From assembly GCA_900543525.1 (NCBI GenBank), contig UQRS01000004.1:1-42840 (forward strand): DNA of 42,840 bases, read 5' to 3'. How positions within the stretch are numbered: the first letter of the stretch is position 1; every line of letters starts with the position of its first letter. The DNA comes from an uncultured Oscillospiraceae bacterium (GTDB taxonomy: Bacteria; Bacillota; Clostridia; Oscillospirales; Acutalibacteraceae). Below are positions 14,654-23,062 of this stretch, one piece after another. The notes beneath the pieces are model-generated. The model saw only the letters and a list, made by a program, of their open reading frames with translations, was not told the DNA's origin and did not search any database. Both the position numbers and the translations under genes were made by a program.

Positions 14654-17473
14654 ATGAAAATGAAAAAGCAATGGAAACGAACTCTGGCCGCATTCCTCAG
14701 CGCGCTTTTGCTGACCGGCACACTTCTCCCCATAGGGAATGTCGCCACAGCCGCCGCGAAGGAGCCCTTCCGCATCACCTGCGTCGGTTCGAGCACAACC
14801 GAGGGCGTCGGCTCAAGCAACAGCGCGCTCTACTCCTACCCCGCGCAGATGCAGAAGATGCTCGGCAGCGACTATGCGGTTACCAATGCCGGCGTGAGCG
14901 GCAGCTGTGTCACAACCGGCGCCGGCCTGTTCGAATATGTCAGCACCGACCGGTATAAGGAGAGTCTGCAATCCAAGCCGGATATGGTTCTGATGTTCGT
15001 CGGCTCCAACGACGCGGTCTACTCCGCCTGGAACCGCAGCGACATGGATTTTCCGGCCAAGTTCCGTGCCTCCTATATCGAGCTGATGGAGAGCTATCGG
15101 AATCTGGACACCCATCCGGTCGTGGTCGTCTGTTACCCCTACCGCACTTTCGGCCACACCGAGGGGCGTGACGACCTTGTCCCGAACAAGATCATCCCCA
15201 TGCTGGATGAAATCGCGGCGGAGTACAACTGCCCGGTGCTCGACCTCTTTGCCCCGACCAGTGCGTTTGGGGAGGATTGGCCGACCCTGATGCCCGACGG
15301 CCTCCATCCGAGCGACGCGGGCTACACCGCCATTGCCGAGACGGCGGCCGCTTTCGTGCGGAATTATACCACCACCGGCCTTTCGGGCATCACCGTGGAT
15401 GGAAAGGCGCTGGCCGATTTTTCCGATGAGCTGTACCACTACGGCGTCCTGCTGGAGGAGGGCGCGGCCATCCCGACCGTTGCCGCCACCGCCAAAAATG
15501 CCGACGTAAAGGTCACGGTGACCCAGGCGACCGGCAGCCTCCCGGCAGAGGCCGTGATTGAAACCGCGTCGGCCGACGGAAAGCTCTCCTTCCGCTACAC
15601 GGTCGCCTTCTCGACCGACCCGGCCGACATCGCCGGGCAGAAGGCGGCCGCGCAGATCGCCGCCATCGGCGAGGTAACGCTGGAGAAGGCGGAGGCCATC
15701 GCCGCCGCACGGAAGGCGGTGGACGCGCTGACCGCCGCGCAGCTGGCCTATGTCACCAACCAGAGCGTCCTGACCGCGGCCGAGGCGACGCTGGCCGCCC
15801 TGCAGGCCGACGCCGCCGCTGTCGGCAAGGTGGAGAAGGCCATCCGCGCCATCCGCAAGGTTACCGATACGAAGCAGGCCGCCGATATCGCCGCCGCCCG
15901 CACGGCTTACAACGCGCTGACCGACACCCAGAAGGCGCAGGTGCAGGGTCTCTGGTGGCTGGAGGAGGCGGAGGCGGCGCTGATCCTCATAGATCCGGCC
16001 GGCTATGTCACCCAGCTGATTGACGCGATCAAAACCTCCGACTACCATTACGGCAAGGAGATTCGCGCCGCCCGCGCGGCCTATGACGCACTGAGCGCCG
16101 AGCAGGCCGCAGCGGTTGCAAATTACAGCAAGCTGATCGCGGCCGAGACCGCTGTAAAAAATCAGTATAACGCCTTCTCCGTCACCGTTTCGGCCGACGG
16201 GTGGAGAGCCTCCTACGCAAACTATCCCTGGATGAACAAGGCCGCCGTAAGTGAGGAGGATCGCCTCTCCACCGCTGCAGCCATGAGCGACGAGCTGAAA
16301 TACGAATATGTGATGGAGGGCTACGCCGTCGGCAAGACCTCCGGCAGCTACAGCATTTCCAGCGACTGGGGAGACATGGTTCTCTTCCAGGCGGACGACG
16401 GAAGCAACGACAACGTCGGCAACCCTTGGGGACACGGCAACCGGTACTGGGCCATGGTTTCCGCACCCTTTGTCGGGACGGCCTTTTCTCAAAAAGGCTA
16501 TTTCTCCTTCGGCGGATATACCGCCCCGGCACTCGGCAACGCCTTCAGCTACAACGGCCGGATTTACCAGGTTTACTGGAACGGGACCCGCAGCCATGCG
16601 GACGTTCCGCTGGTCAAGGATCAGAAGGTGGATATGAAGCAGAGCTTCCTCTTCCCCGGGTCGGATTTTACCGGCACGGATCAGACGGCCAGCACCTTCC
16701 GCTACGTCTATGCCATGTACAGCCAGGAAAACAAGTGGGCGGGAAAGACGCTCGGCCTGCCGTCGGACGGCATCGGCCGCGGCGACGGCTTCACCTATCA
16801 GGCGTTTGAGGGGCCGGACGGCCACGCTTACATTGCGGCCTCCGCGGCCACGATCGCGGCCGCAGACAGCAAAACCGGCAGCTTTGCGGGCGCGTATACC
16901 ATCACCGGCCCTGTGGCGGAGGTTTTTTGCACCCTCGGCGCAGATGATGAGGCCCGCTTCGCCGTCACCGGCTGCCCGACCGGCCTCGCAGTTGAAATGG
17001 ACGGCGCCCTGATGCAAAGCTTTGAGAAGGGCACGCTGGCCGTCTACAGCGATGGAGGCGGCTACTTCACGGCGGACAACAGCGACGCCGCCTTCGCCGC
17101 CTCGATTGATTTGCAGATTGCGGCTCTGGGTGAGGTCACCATGGCAAAGGCGTCGGCGGTAAAGGCCATCCGCGCGGCTTACAACCGGATGACCTCCGCG
17201 CAGCAGGCGATGGTCACCCGGAAAAAGACACTGCTTGAGGCCGAGCAGACCATCGCCTCCATCCGTGAGAGCTTCGACCTGATTGTCGGCGACGTGGACG
17301 GAGATCGTTTCGTCACCGTCTCCGACGTGGTCGAGCTGCGCAAGCTGATCGTCGCCGGCAGCTGGACCGACCGCGAGTTTGCGGCCGGCAACCTCGACGA
17401 TACGGATGACAACCTGACCGTCTCCGACGTGGTGGCGCTGCGCGCCCTGATCGTCGCCGGCGGCGCGGAATAA
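14654..17473 (+). CDS. Secreted SGNH/GDSL hydrolase with helical repeats, LGFP-like region and C-terminal dockerin
   Basis: A 939-residue exported protein. The signal peptide (1-35) ends near ATAAA. The SGNH hydrolase domain (37-240) has nucleophile Ser47 in GSS (usually GDS), Gly80, the block GSND (Asn119) and DGLH (Asp215, His218), suggesting an ester- or acetyl-removing enzyme on glycans. Helical repeats with a pattern like AYNALTDTQKAQV follow at about 330-385, 390-445 and 450-503, with a fourth near 835-880. Residues 510-830 contain LGFP-like segments (LGLPSDGIG, YQVYWNG). The C-terminus (880-939) is a type I dockerin with loops DVDGDRFVTVSD and a second loop with one inserted residue. 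It would attach to a cohesin outside the cell. Start ATG 14654 follows AAAGGA; ATG 14660 is an alternative. Confidence 0.85.
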   Translation: MKMKKQWKRTLAAFLSALLLTGTLLPIGNVATAAAKEPFRITCVGSSTTEGVGSSNSALYSYPAQMQKMLGSDYAVTNAGVSGSCVTTGAGLFEYVSTDRYKESLQSKPDMVLMFVGSNDAVYSAWNRSDMDFPAKFRASYIELMESYRNLDTHPVVVVCYPYRTFGHTEGRDDLVPNKIIPMLDEIAAEYNCPVLDLFAPTSAFGEDWPTLMPDGLHPSDAGYTAIAETAAAFVRNYTTTGLSGITVDGKALADFSDELYHYGVLLEEGAAIPTVAATAKNADVKVTVTQATGSLPAEAVIETASADGKLSFRYTVAFSTDPADIAGQKAAAQIAAIGEVTLEKAEAIAAARKAVDALTAAQLAYVTNQSVLTAAEATLAALQADAAAVGKVEKAIRAIRKVTDTKQAADIAAARTAYNALTDTQKAQVQGLWWLEEAEAALILIDPAGYVTQLIDAIKTSDYHYGKEIRAARAAYDALSAEQAAAVANYSKLIAAETAVKNQYNAFSVTVSADGWRASYANYPWMNKAAVSEEDRLSTAAAMSDELKYEYVMEGYAVGKTSGSYSISSDWGDMVLFQADDGSNDNVGNPWGHGNRYWAMVSAPFVGTAFSQKGYFSFGGYTAPALGNAFSYNGRIYQVYWNGTRSHADVPLVKDQKVDMKQSFLFPGSDFTGTDQTASTFRYVYAMYSQENKWAGKTLGLPSDGIGRGDGFTYQAFEGPDGHAYIAASAATIAAADSKTGSFAGAYTITGPVAEVFCTLGADDEARFAVTGCPTGLAVEMDGALMQSFEKGTLAVYSDGGGYFTADNSDAAFAASIDLQIAALGEVTMAKASAVKAIRAAYNRMTSAQQAMVTRKKTLLEAEQTIASIRESFDLIVGDVDGDRFVTVSDVVELRKLIVAGSWTDREFAAGNLDDTDDNLTVSDVVALRALIVAGGAE

Positions 17474-17481
17474 AGCCTCCG

Positions 17482-17523
17482 TTCCGGGCGTGCAGCCGCT
17501 TTTAAAAGGCCGCGCGCCCGGAA
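17482..17523 (+). terminator. Hairpin after the dockerin-SGNH gene
   Basis: TTCCGGGCG pairs with CGCCCGGAA, with inner GC and CTTTT/AAAAG pairing. It starts 9 nt past the stop and has no clear T-run afterwards; it is a terminator or an mRNA 3' end structure. Confidence 0.5.
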
Positions 17524-17558
17524 GTCCAAACCCTGAACCCGCTCGAACGGGCAGCCGA

Positions 17559-17662
17559 CCGGACTACCGGACTACCGGACTACCGGATCACCTAATCGTC
17601 GGACGACCGAACAACCGGCCGAGCGACGCGCGGCCAAGCATCTGAACGTCCGAGCATCCGAT
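17559..17662. repeat. Degenerating 8-bp period array (unit CCGGACTA)
   Basis: Three perfect CCGGACTA units (17559-17582) are followed by variants in the same 8-bp phase: CCGGATCA, CCTAATCG, TCGGACGA, CCGAACAA, CCGGCCGA and weaker ones to about 17662. It lies in the 304-bp spacer (17474-17777) between two convergent genes, between their terminators. It resembles the array at 2611-2680, whose minus-strand unit CCGCAGGA shares the CCGnnnnA frame. Confidence 0.75.
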
Positions 17663-17675
17663 AGAGTAAAACAGC

Positions 17676-17728
17676 AAAGCCTCCGCACCCTTTTCGCACA
17701 AAGCAGGCGAAAAGAGGCGGAGGCTTTC
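17676..17728 (-). terminator. Bidirectional terminator between dockerin-SGNH and melA
   Basis: AAAGCCTCCGC pairs with GCGGAGGCTTT, with inner TTTTCGC/GCGAAAA pairing. The stem ends in A/T runs on both strands, so it can stop both convergent transcripts. Confidence 0.88.
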
Positions 17729-17777
17729 TTATACCTTCACGCGCAAAATGCAGGATGCAAAAAACAGCTGCACTTTT

Positions 17778-19100
17778 TTATTTATACATTGCCATGTATT
17801 CCCCGTGTGCCTCGATCAAATCGTCGCACATATGTACAATGTCGTCGATCGACAGCTCGGCGGCCGTGTGCGGCTCCAGCATGGCGGCGCGGTAGATGTC
17901 CTCCTTCCGGCGGGTCATGGCCGCCTCAATGGTGAGGAGCTGAGCGTTGATGTTGGTCATGTTCATCGCGGCGAGCGCAAGCGGCAACCGTCCGACATGG
18001 CAGGGATTGATCCCGTAGTTGTCCACAAGGCAGGGTACCTCCACGCAGGCCTCCGCCGGGAGGTTGTCGATCAACCCGGTGTTCAGCACGTTGCCCCCGA
18101 TTTTGTAGGGCACGCCGGTTATCCTCGCCTCCATGATATAAGAGGCGTATTCGCTCGACCGCTCGTGGGTGATTTTGCCGTTGTTCAGGATGCGATCCTT
18201 CTCCTCCTCCCAGCCTTTGATCTGACTGACGCAGCGGCGGGGATATTCATCCAGCGGAATATTATAATCCTCAATCAGCTCGGGATAGCGGCTTTTGATA
18301 AAGAAGGGATTGTACTCGGCGTTGTGCTCGCTCGACTCGGTGCAGTAGTAGCCCAGCCGGCGGATATATTCGTACCGCACCATGTCGTTATGCTTTTCCG
18401 AAGCGTTTTTCTCGGCGGCGCGGCGGCGGATTTCGGGGTAGAGATCGTTCCCCTCTTTATCCCGAATATCCAGCAGCCAGCCCATGTGGTTGATGCCGGC
18501 AATCATCTCGCGGCGGCCCTCCAGCTTATCCTCCATCCCGAGGGCGGTGAGCAGGTGATGGGAGCACCACTGCACGCTGTGGCAGAGGCCGACCGTCTTA
18601 ATCCCGGTGTACCGCTGCATATAGCCCGACAAAATGGCCATCGGGTTGGTGTAGTTCAAGAACCAGGCGTCGGGGCAGACCTCCTCCATATCCCGGGCAA
18701 AATCCTCAAGCACCGGGATGGTACGCAGTCCCCGCATGATCCCCCCGATTCCGAGGGTGTCGGCGATGGTCTGCCGCAGGCCGTATTTTTTCGGCACCTC
18801 GAAATCAATCACGGTGCACGGCTCATAGAAGCCGACCTGAATCGCGTTGACCACGAAGGTTGCGCCGCGCAGCGCCTCCTTCCGGTTTTCGACACCGCAG
18901 TATTTGTGGATACGCGCGCGGCCGCTGTTGACATTCTCATTCATGGCGCTCAGAATGATGTACGACTCCTCCAGCCGCTTGGCGTCGATGTCGTACAGGG
19001 CAATCTCACTCTCGCAAAGGACCGGCGTGCACATGCAGTCGCCGAGAACATTGCGGGCAAAAATGGTGCTTCCCGCACCCATAAAGGTAATTTTAATCAT
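17778..19100 (-). CDS. melA: GH4 family alpha-galactosidase (MelA-like)
   Basis: A 440-residue cytoplasmic glycosidase of family GH4, which uses NAD+ and a divalent metal for an oxidation-elimination mechanism. The N-terminal Rossmann motif is MGAGSTIFARNVLGD (7-21). The metal site is Cys173 in CHSVQ and His205 in INHMGW; CHSVQ is the version found in alpha-galactosidases of this family, while other GH4 subgroups differ. NYTNPMAIL (149-157) is also conserved. I chose the ATG at 19100, 9 nt after GGAG; an in-frame TTG at 19115 would add five residues. It is divergent from an AraC regulator, its likely activator. It would cleave imported alpha-galactosides such as melibiose or galactomannan fragments. 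Alpha-glucuronidase or another GH4 activity cannot be fully excluded. Confidence 0.88.
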   Translation of the reverse strand: MIKITFMGAGSTIFARNVLGDCMCTPVLCESEIALYDIDAKRLEESYIILSAMNENVNSGRARIHKYCGVENRKEALRGATFVVNAIQVGFYEPCTVIDFEVPKKYGLRQTIADTLGIGGIMRGLRTIPVLEDFARDMEEVCPDAWFLNYTNPMAILSGYMQRYTGIKTVGLCHSVQWCSHHLLTALGMEDKLEGRREMIAGINHMGWLLDIRDKEGNDLYPEIRRRAAEKNASEKHNDMVRYEYIRRLGYYCTESSEHNAEYNPFFIKSRYPELIEDYNIPLDEYPRRCVSQIKGWEEEKDRILNNGKITHERSSEYASYIMEARITGVPYKIGGNVLNTGLIDNLPAEACVEVPCLVDNYGINPCHVGRLPLALAAMNMTNINAQLLTIEAAMTRRKEDIYRAAMLEPHTAAELSIDDIVHMCDDLIEAHGEYMAMYK

Positions 19101-19130
19101 ACCACAAGTCTCCAAAATCGATTTTTGTTT

Positions 19131-19159
19131 ATTATATCTAAATTTTGAAAAAATTTCTA
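19131..19159 (-). promoter_or_regulatory. Promoter of melA
   Basis: On the minus strand a perfect TATAAT is preceded at 17 nt by a poor -35 (TAGAAA). A good -10 with a weak -35 fits an activator-dependent promoter, as expected beside an AraC regulator. Confidence 0.6.
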
Positions 19160-19190
19160 TTCTTTTTTGTTTCTAAAAATTGTAAAAATG

Positions 19191-19219
19191 TTGCATTCTT
19201 TGCAAATGTAGGCTATAAT
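19191..19219 (+). promoter_or_regulatory. Promoter of the AraC regulator with overlapping dyad
   Basis: TTGCAT and TATAAT spaced by 17 nt. The -35 overlaps TTGCA-TTCTT-TGCAA (19191-19205), an inverted repeat that could be the regulator's operator. It is about 30 nt from the melA -35, so one bound protein could affect both genes. Confidence 0.65.
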
Positions 19220-19270
19220 TTTCCTCGAAGAACAAGTCGGCCGGACGGCCGCCGAGTAAGGAGGATTCCA

Positions 19271-20119
19271 ATGCAGATGCGGCGCGAAGCTTATGAAAGG
19301 CCGGAGGACCCCGGAACGGACGGCGTCATCCTCTGCTTTTGCGGATGGGAGAAGTGCGAAAAAGGCCATCGGTTCGGGCCGTTTATCCGGCAGCAATACC
19401 TGCTGCACTTTGTCCTGTCGGGCAAGGGCGTCTATCATGTGAATAAGGAGACCTATTTTCTAAACGCGGGCGAGGCCTTCCTCATCCGGCCGGGAGAGTC
19501 CACCGTATATGAGGCGGACGCCGACGACCCGTGGGAATATACCTGGCTGGCCTTTAACGGGTACGGCGCCCTCCATCTTCTGGGGCAGATCGGCTTCGGG
19601 AAGGAAGACTATATCCTGAAAATCCGGGATATAGAATGCCTCTCGGCCGCGATGGAGCAGCTGATCGACGCTTTCGAGAACGCAAACAGCAACTGTTACG
19701 AACGGCTGGGGTATTTTTATCTGGCCATGGCGCAGCTGTGGAACAGCCGCGCCGGCGGCCTCAGCCCGACCGAGGATCTGTATTACCGGCAGGCAGCCTC
19801 CTATATTCGGCAGAACTACGGTCTCCCCCTCAAAATCAGCGATGTGGCGCACTTTGTCGGGATCAACCGCACCTATCTCTATAAAATTTTTATGGAGGCC
19901 GGGGGCGTCTCCCCAAAGGAATATCTGCTCACCGTCCGGCTGGAGGCGGCGCGCGACATGCTCGGCACCGGAAAATACACCGTCACCGAAACCGCGCTTT
20001 CCTGCGGCTTTCGGGACACGGCGGCCTTCTGCAACTCCTTCAAACGGATGGAGGGCCGCACCCCTCTCGCTTACATCAAGCGAGCCAGAGGAGCGGCCGA
20101 GCAAAACACCGGGGACTGA
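19271..20119 (+). CDS. AraC-family transcriptional regulator
   Basis: A 282-residue regulator. The N-terminal cupin-type sugar-sensing domain (about 25-140, with LLHFVLSGKGVYHVNKETYFLNAGEAFLIRPGE split over two strands) precedes a helical linker and a C-terminal double helix-turn-helix (about 185-280: DVAHFVGINRTYLYKIF and VTETALSCGFRDTAAFCNSFKRMEG). AAGGAGG lies 6 nt before the ATG at 19271; the open frame continues upstream but through promoter sequence. It diverges from melA and precedes a dockerin protein gene. It probably senses a galactoside and activates melA. The ligand is inferred from context only. Confidence 0.92.
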   Translation: MQMRREAYERPEDPGTDGVILCFCGWEKCEKGHRFGPFIRQQYLLHFVLSGKGVYHVNKETYFLNAGEAFLIRPGESTVYEADADDPWEYTWLAFNGYGALHLLGQIGFGKEDYILKIRDIECLSAAMEQLIDAFENANSNCYERLGYFYLAMAQLWNSRAGGLSPTEDLYYRQAASYIRQNYGLPLKISDVAHFVGINRTYLYKIFMEAGGVSPKEYLLTVRLEAARDMLGTGKYTVTETALSCGFRDTAAFCNSFKRMEGRTPLAYIKRARGAAEQNTGD

Positions 20120-20144
20120 CACGCCGCGCGCGGCGGCCGGAATC

Positions 20145-20177
20145 TACGGCAGCCCAAAAGGGCCGCTGTAATATTTT
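20145..20177 (+). terminator. Terminator of the AraC gene
   Basis: TACGGCAGCCC and GGGCCGCTGTA form a stem with one mismatch and an AAAA loop, followed by ATATTTTTAT. It lies 25 nt past the stop. Confidence 0.75.
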
Positions 20178-20310
20178 TATAAAATCCTGCTAACGAAAGC
20201 CTGAAATATGCTATTTTTGGAACGCATTTTCCTGTAATATAAAGGAAAGATGCGAAGGAGGGATGCCTCCCTCCTCTTCGGCATATAGAGTTACTCCGTA
20301 TCATTTCATA

Positions 20311-20340
20311 TTGGAACAGCGAACGAATATATGCTAAAAT
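20311..20340 (+). promoter_or_regulatory. Promoter of the dockerin-DUF4886 gene
   Basis: TTGGAA and TAAAAT spaced by 18 nt, with a TG one base before the -10 (extended -10). The predicted start is about 35 nt upstream of the ATG. Confidence 0.6.
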
Positions 20341-20383
20341 ATAGGATAGGTTATTTTGTTTTACTGAAAGGAGTTTGTGCACC

Positions 20384-22810
20384 ATGTCTCTGTTCAAAAA
20401 AGCACTGGCGGTCGTGTGCGGCCTTAGCCTGGCTTTGACGGCCGCGCTGCCGGTAACCGCCGCCCCGGCAAAGGAGGAGAGGCCCAGAGTGCTCCGGGTT
20501 CTGGCCATCGGCAACAGCTTCAGCGACGATGCGACCCAGCACCTCTATCAGCTGGCGGCCGACTGCGGCGCGGAGGAGATTATCCTCGGCAACCTGTATA
20601 TCGGCGGCTGCAGCCTCTCTACCCACTGGTCGAACGCCTCCGGGAACAAGCCGGCTTACGAGTACCGCAAAAACACCGACGGGAACTGGAACACCCGGCC
20701 GCAGACCACGATGGAATACGGCATTCAGGATGAGGACTGGGATTACATCACCCTGCAGCAGGTCAGCGGACTGAGCGGCGCTGCAGACACCTACAACAGC
20801 GACCTCGACAACCTGATTACCTATGTCCAGGGGAAAAAGACCAACCCCGACGCAAAGCTGGGCTGGCACATGACCTGGGCGTATCAGTCCGACAGCAATC
20901 ACGGCGATTTCCCGCGCTATAATAAGGATCAGATGACCATGTACAACGCCATCACCTCCGCTGTGCAGACAAAGGTAGCGAACCACGCCGGAATTGATTT
21001 TGTAATTCCCTCCGGCACGGCGATTCAGAATGTCCGCACCAGCTACCTCGGGGACACGCTGACCAGGGACGGCTATCATCTTTCGCTGAACCTCGGCCGG
21101 TACATCGCCGGCCTGACCTGGATTGCCGAGATCACCGGCTGGTCGATCGCGGATATAGACTATGTCCCCAGTATAGAGGAGATTCCGAGCCAGTACCTCC
21201 CCCTGATTCGGGAGGCGGTGCAGAACGCGGTGGAAAAGCCTTTTGAGGTCACCGAGTCCAGCTATAAAGTAAAGGACGCGATTGATTTAAGCAAATACAC
21301 CCTGCTCGATTGGACCCCGGTGAGTGAAGCCTACTGGAACTCGGGCAACGGCGGATATGCGGAAAATCCCATCTTAACCACTACGGCCAACAATTCCAAA
21401 AAATTCATTGCTACCGATCGCCGCTATACCAAGGAGGATATTCCGGTGGGCAGCGTCATCGAAATTGACGCCGGCTACCAGTATCGACCGGACGGCTGGG
21501 CGCCGCAGGGTGCTGCCTCTACCCGCCGGCCGGGCAACACTACAGCTGCACAGACGATCGTTGACGACAGCTTCTGGGAAAACTATGAATACCGTGCTTT
21601 TAATATTGCCTGTACCGACGGAACGGCTGTCACCGGACGGACGGAAGAAATCGCCTCGCACTTCCGGATTTATCTCCCGCCGGACGGCCGCATCAAGAGC
21701 AGCGCAAAGCAGCTGAAGGATCTCTCGATCAGTGAGGCGGAAGGCGTCGTTCGCGGCAACTGGATCACCGTAACGCTTCCGGCCAAAACCGATGTTACCG
21801 CACTGACCCCGCAGTTTACGATCAGCGATAAGGCCACCGTCTCCCCCGCTTTGGATGAGGCGCAGGATTTTACCAAACCGGTGCGCTACACCGTCACGGC
21901 GGAGGACGGCAGTAGGCAGGTCTACATCGTCTCGGTCGAGCTGCTGCCCTTCTTTGATTATGACAAATACACCCTGCTCGAATGGACCCCGGTGGGCGAG
22001 GCCTACTGGAACTCGGGCAACGGCGCGTATTCCGCCAACCCCGGCCTGAACGCCGCGGCCGACAACTCCAAATACTTTGTCGCCACCCGGGATCGTTATA
22101 CCAAGGCCGACATCCCGGTGGGCAGCGTAATCGAGATTGACGCCGGCTATCAGTATCGGCCGGACGGCTGGGCGCCGCAGGGAACGAACGCACCCGGACG
22201 TCCCGGCAATGTTACCACCTTCCGCTTCACGGTGGATGAGGCGTTCTGGGAAAATTATGCCTACCGCGCCTTTAACATCTCCCGCATAGACGGCGCCGCA
22301 GTCACCGGACAGACCGCGGAAACCGCCGCACACTTCCGCATCTATATCCCGCGGCCGCTGTCTGAGGAGAAGGCGATCCTCTCCTTCTCCATCGACGGTC
22401 AGGCGGGTGAGATTGCAGGCAACGCCATTACACTCACCCTTCCCTTCGGCACCGATCTGAAAAGCCTGACCCCCGAAATCACGGTCAGTGCCGGCGCGAC
22501 CGTCACACCGGAATCCGGCATGGCGCAGGACTTCTCCGCGCCGGTGACCTACACCGTCACGGCGGAGGACGGCAGCACGGCCGACTATACGGTAACCGTG
22601 CAGCTGACCGCCCGCCCGGGCGACCTTGACTTTGACGGAAAGCTGACCGTCTCCGACGTGGTGGAGCTGCGAAAGCTGATCGTCAGCGGCGCGGCCACCG
22701 ACCGGCAGATGGCCGCCGGCGACCTTGTGGCTGACGGCAAGCTGACTGTCTCCGACGTGGTGGAGCTGCGCGCGCGGATTATCGCGGGCGACGACACTCC
22801 CCGATTATAA
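20384..22810 (+). CDS. Secreted DUF4886 (SGNH-like) protein with duplicated module and C-terminal dockerin
   Basis: An 808-residue exported protein. The signal peptide (1-27) ends near VTAAPA. The DUF4886 domain (about 35-260) has an SGNH-like arrangement, with Ser45 in IGNSFSDDA and DGYH (Asp229, His232) near its end. A roughly 125-residue module beginning YTLLDWTPVSEAYWNSGNG occurs twice (about 305-435 and 528-655). Each copy is followed by a DUF5018/Ig-like beta domain ending in YTVTAEDGS. A type I dockerin closes the protein (745-808). Its first loop DLDFDGKLTVSD is canonical; the second, DLVADGKLTVSD, lacks the acidic residue at position 3. ATG 20384 is 10 nt from AAGGAG. Together with the SGNH-dockerin protein and melA this suggests extracellular deacylation or binding of galactose-containing glycans. 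Confidence 0.83.
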   Translation: MSLFKKALAVVCGLSLALTAALPVTAAPAKEERPRVLRVLAIGNSFSDDATQHLYQLAADCGAEEIILGNLYIGGCSLSTHWSNASGNKPAYEYRKNTDGNWNTRPQTTMEYGIQDEDWDYITLQQVSGLSGAADTYNSDLDNLITYVQGKKTNPDAKLGWHMTWAYQSDSNHGDFPRYNKDQMTMYNAITSAVQTKVANHAGIDFVIPSGTAIQNVRTSYLGDTLTRDGYHLSLNLGRYIAGLTWIAEITGWSIADIDYVPSIEEIPSQYLPLIREAVQNAVEKPFEVTESSYKVKDAIDLSKYTLLDWTPVSEAYWNSGNGGYAENPILTTTANNSKKFIATDRRYTKEDIPVGSVIEIDAGYQYRPDGWAPQGAASTRRPGNTTAAQTIVDDSFWENYEYRAFNIACTDGTAVTGRTEEIASHFRIYLPPDGRIKSSAKQLKDLSISEAEGVVRGNWITVTLPAKTDVTALTPQFTISDKATVSPALDEAQDFTKPVRYTVTAEDGSRQVYIVSVELLPFFDYDKYTLLEWTPVGEAYWNSGNGAYSANPGLNAAADNSKYFVATRDRYTKADIPVGSVIEIDAGYQYRPDGWAPQGTNAPGRPGNVTTFRFTVDEAFWENYAYRAFNISRIDGAAVTGQTAETAAHFRIYIPRPLSEEKAILSFSIDGQAGEIAGNAITLTLPFGTDLKSLTPEITVSAGATVTPESGMAQDFSAPVTYTVTAEDGSTADYTVTVQLTARPGDLDFDGKLTVSDVVELRKLIVSGAATDRQMAAGDLVADGKLTVSDVVELRARIIAGDDTPRL

Positions 22811-22828
22811 AAAGGCAGCATGCATCCC

Positions 22829-22873
22829 AAAATCCCCTTTGAACCGCCGCTTTGGCGCAAAGGGGATTTTTTC
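22829..22873 (+). terminator. Terminator of the dockerin-DUF4886 gene
   Basis: AAAATCCCCTTTG pairs with CAAAGGGGATTTT across a 16-nt loop, followed by T residues. It lies 18 nt past the stop. Confidence 0.92.
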
Positions 22874-22967
22874 TGTCCGGGCAGCCCTGCGCAGCTTCTC
22901 CAAAGCCGGAAATCCGGCGGCAATTATTAACAAATTTAAAACATTTGACAAAATCGCAAATTTCCCC

Positions 22968-22995
22968 TTGATTTTTTGGAAATATGTACTATTAT
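22968..22995 (+). promoter_or_regulatory. Promoter of groESL
   Basis: TTGATT and TATTAT spaced by 16 nt, directly upstream of the CIRCE element, so HrcA bound to CIRCE would block transcription start. Confidence 0.65.
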
Positions 22996-22999
22996 AGTA

Positions 23000-23026
23000 T
23001 TAGCACTCAGGGCTGATGAGTGCTAA
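23000..23026. promoter_or_regulatory. CIRCE element (HrcA operator)
   Basis: TTAGCACTC - 9 nt - GAGTGCTAA, an exact match to the CIRCE consensus, located between the promoter and groES. It indicates heat-shock control by HrcA (hrcA itself is not in this window). Confidence 0.97.
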
Positions 23027-23062
23027 CTGATTGTAGCTTATCATTTACAAGGAGGAATTGTA

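Noticed and set aside
14813..17017. A 734-codon open frame antisense to the dockerin-SGNH gene
   Set aside because: It mirrors the high-GC codon bias of the real gene, has low-complexity Gly/Ala/Arg/Val composition, and shows no domain or proper start, whereas the plus strand shows signal peptide, SGNH and dockerin motifs.
17748..19148. A 466-codon plus-strand frame opposite melA
   Set aside because: Antisense shadow; the minus strand carries the GH4 motifs CHSVQ and INHMGW and has a promoter and ribosome binding site.
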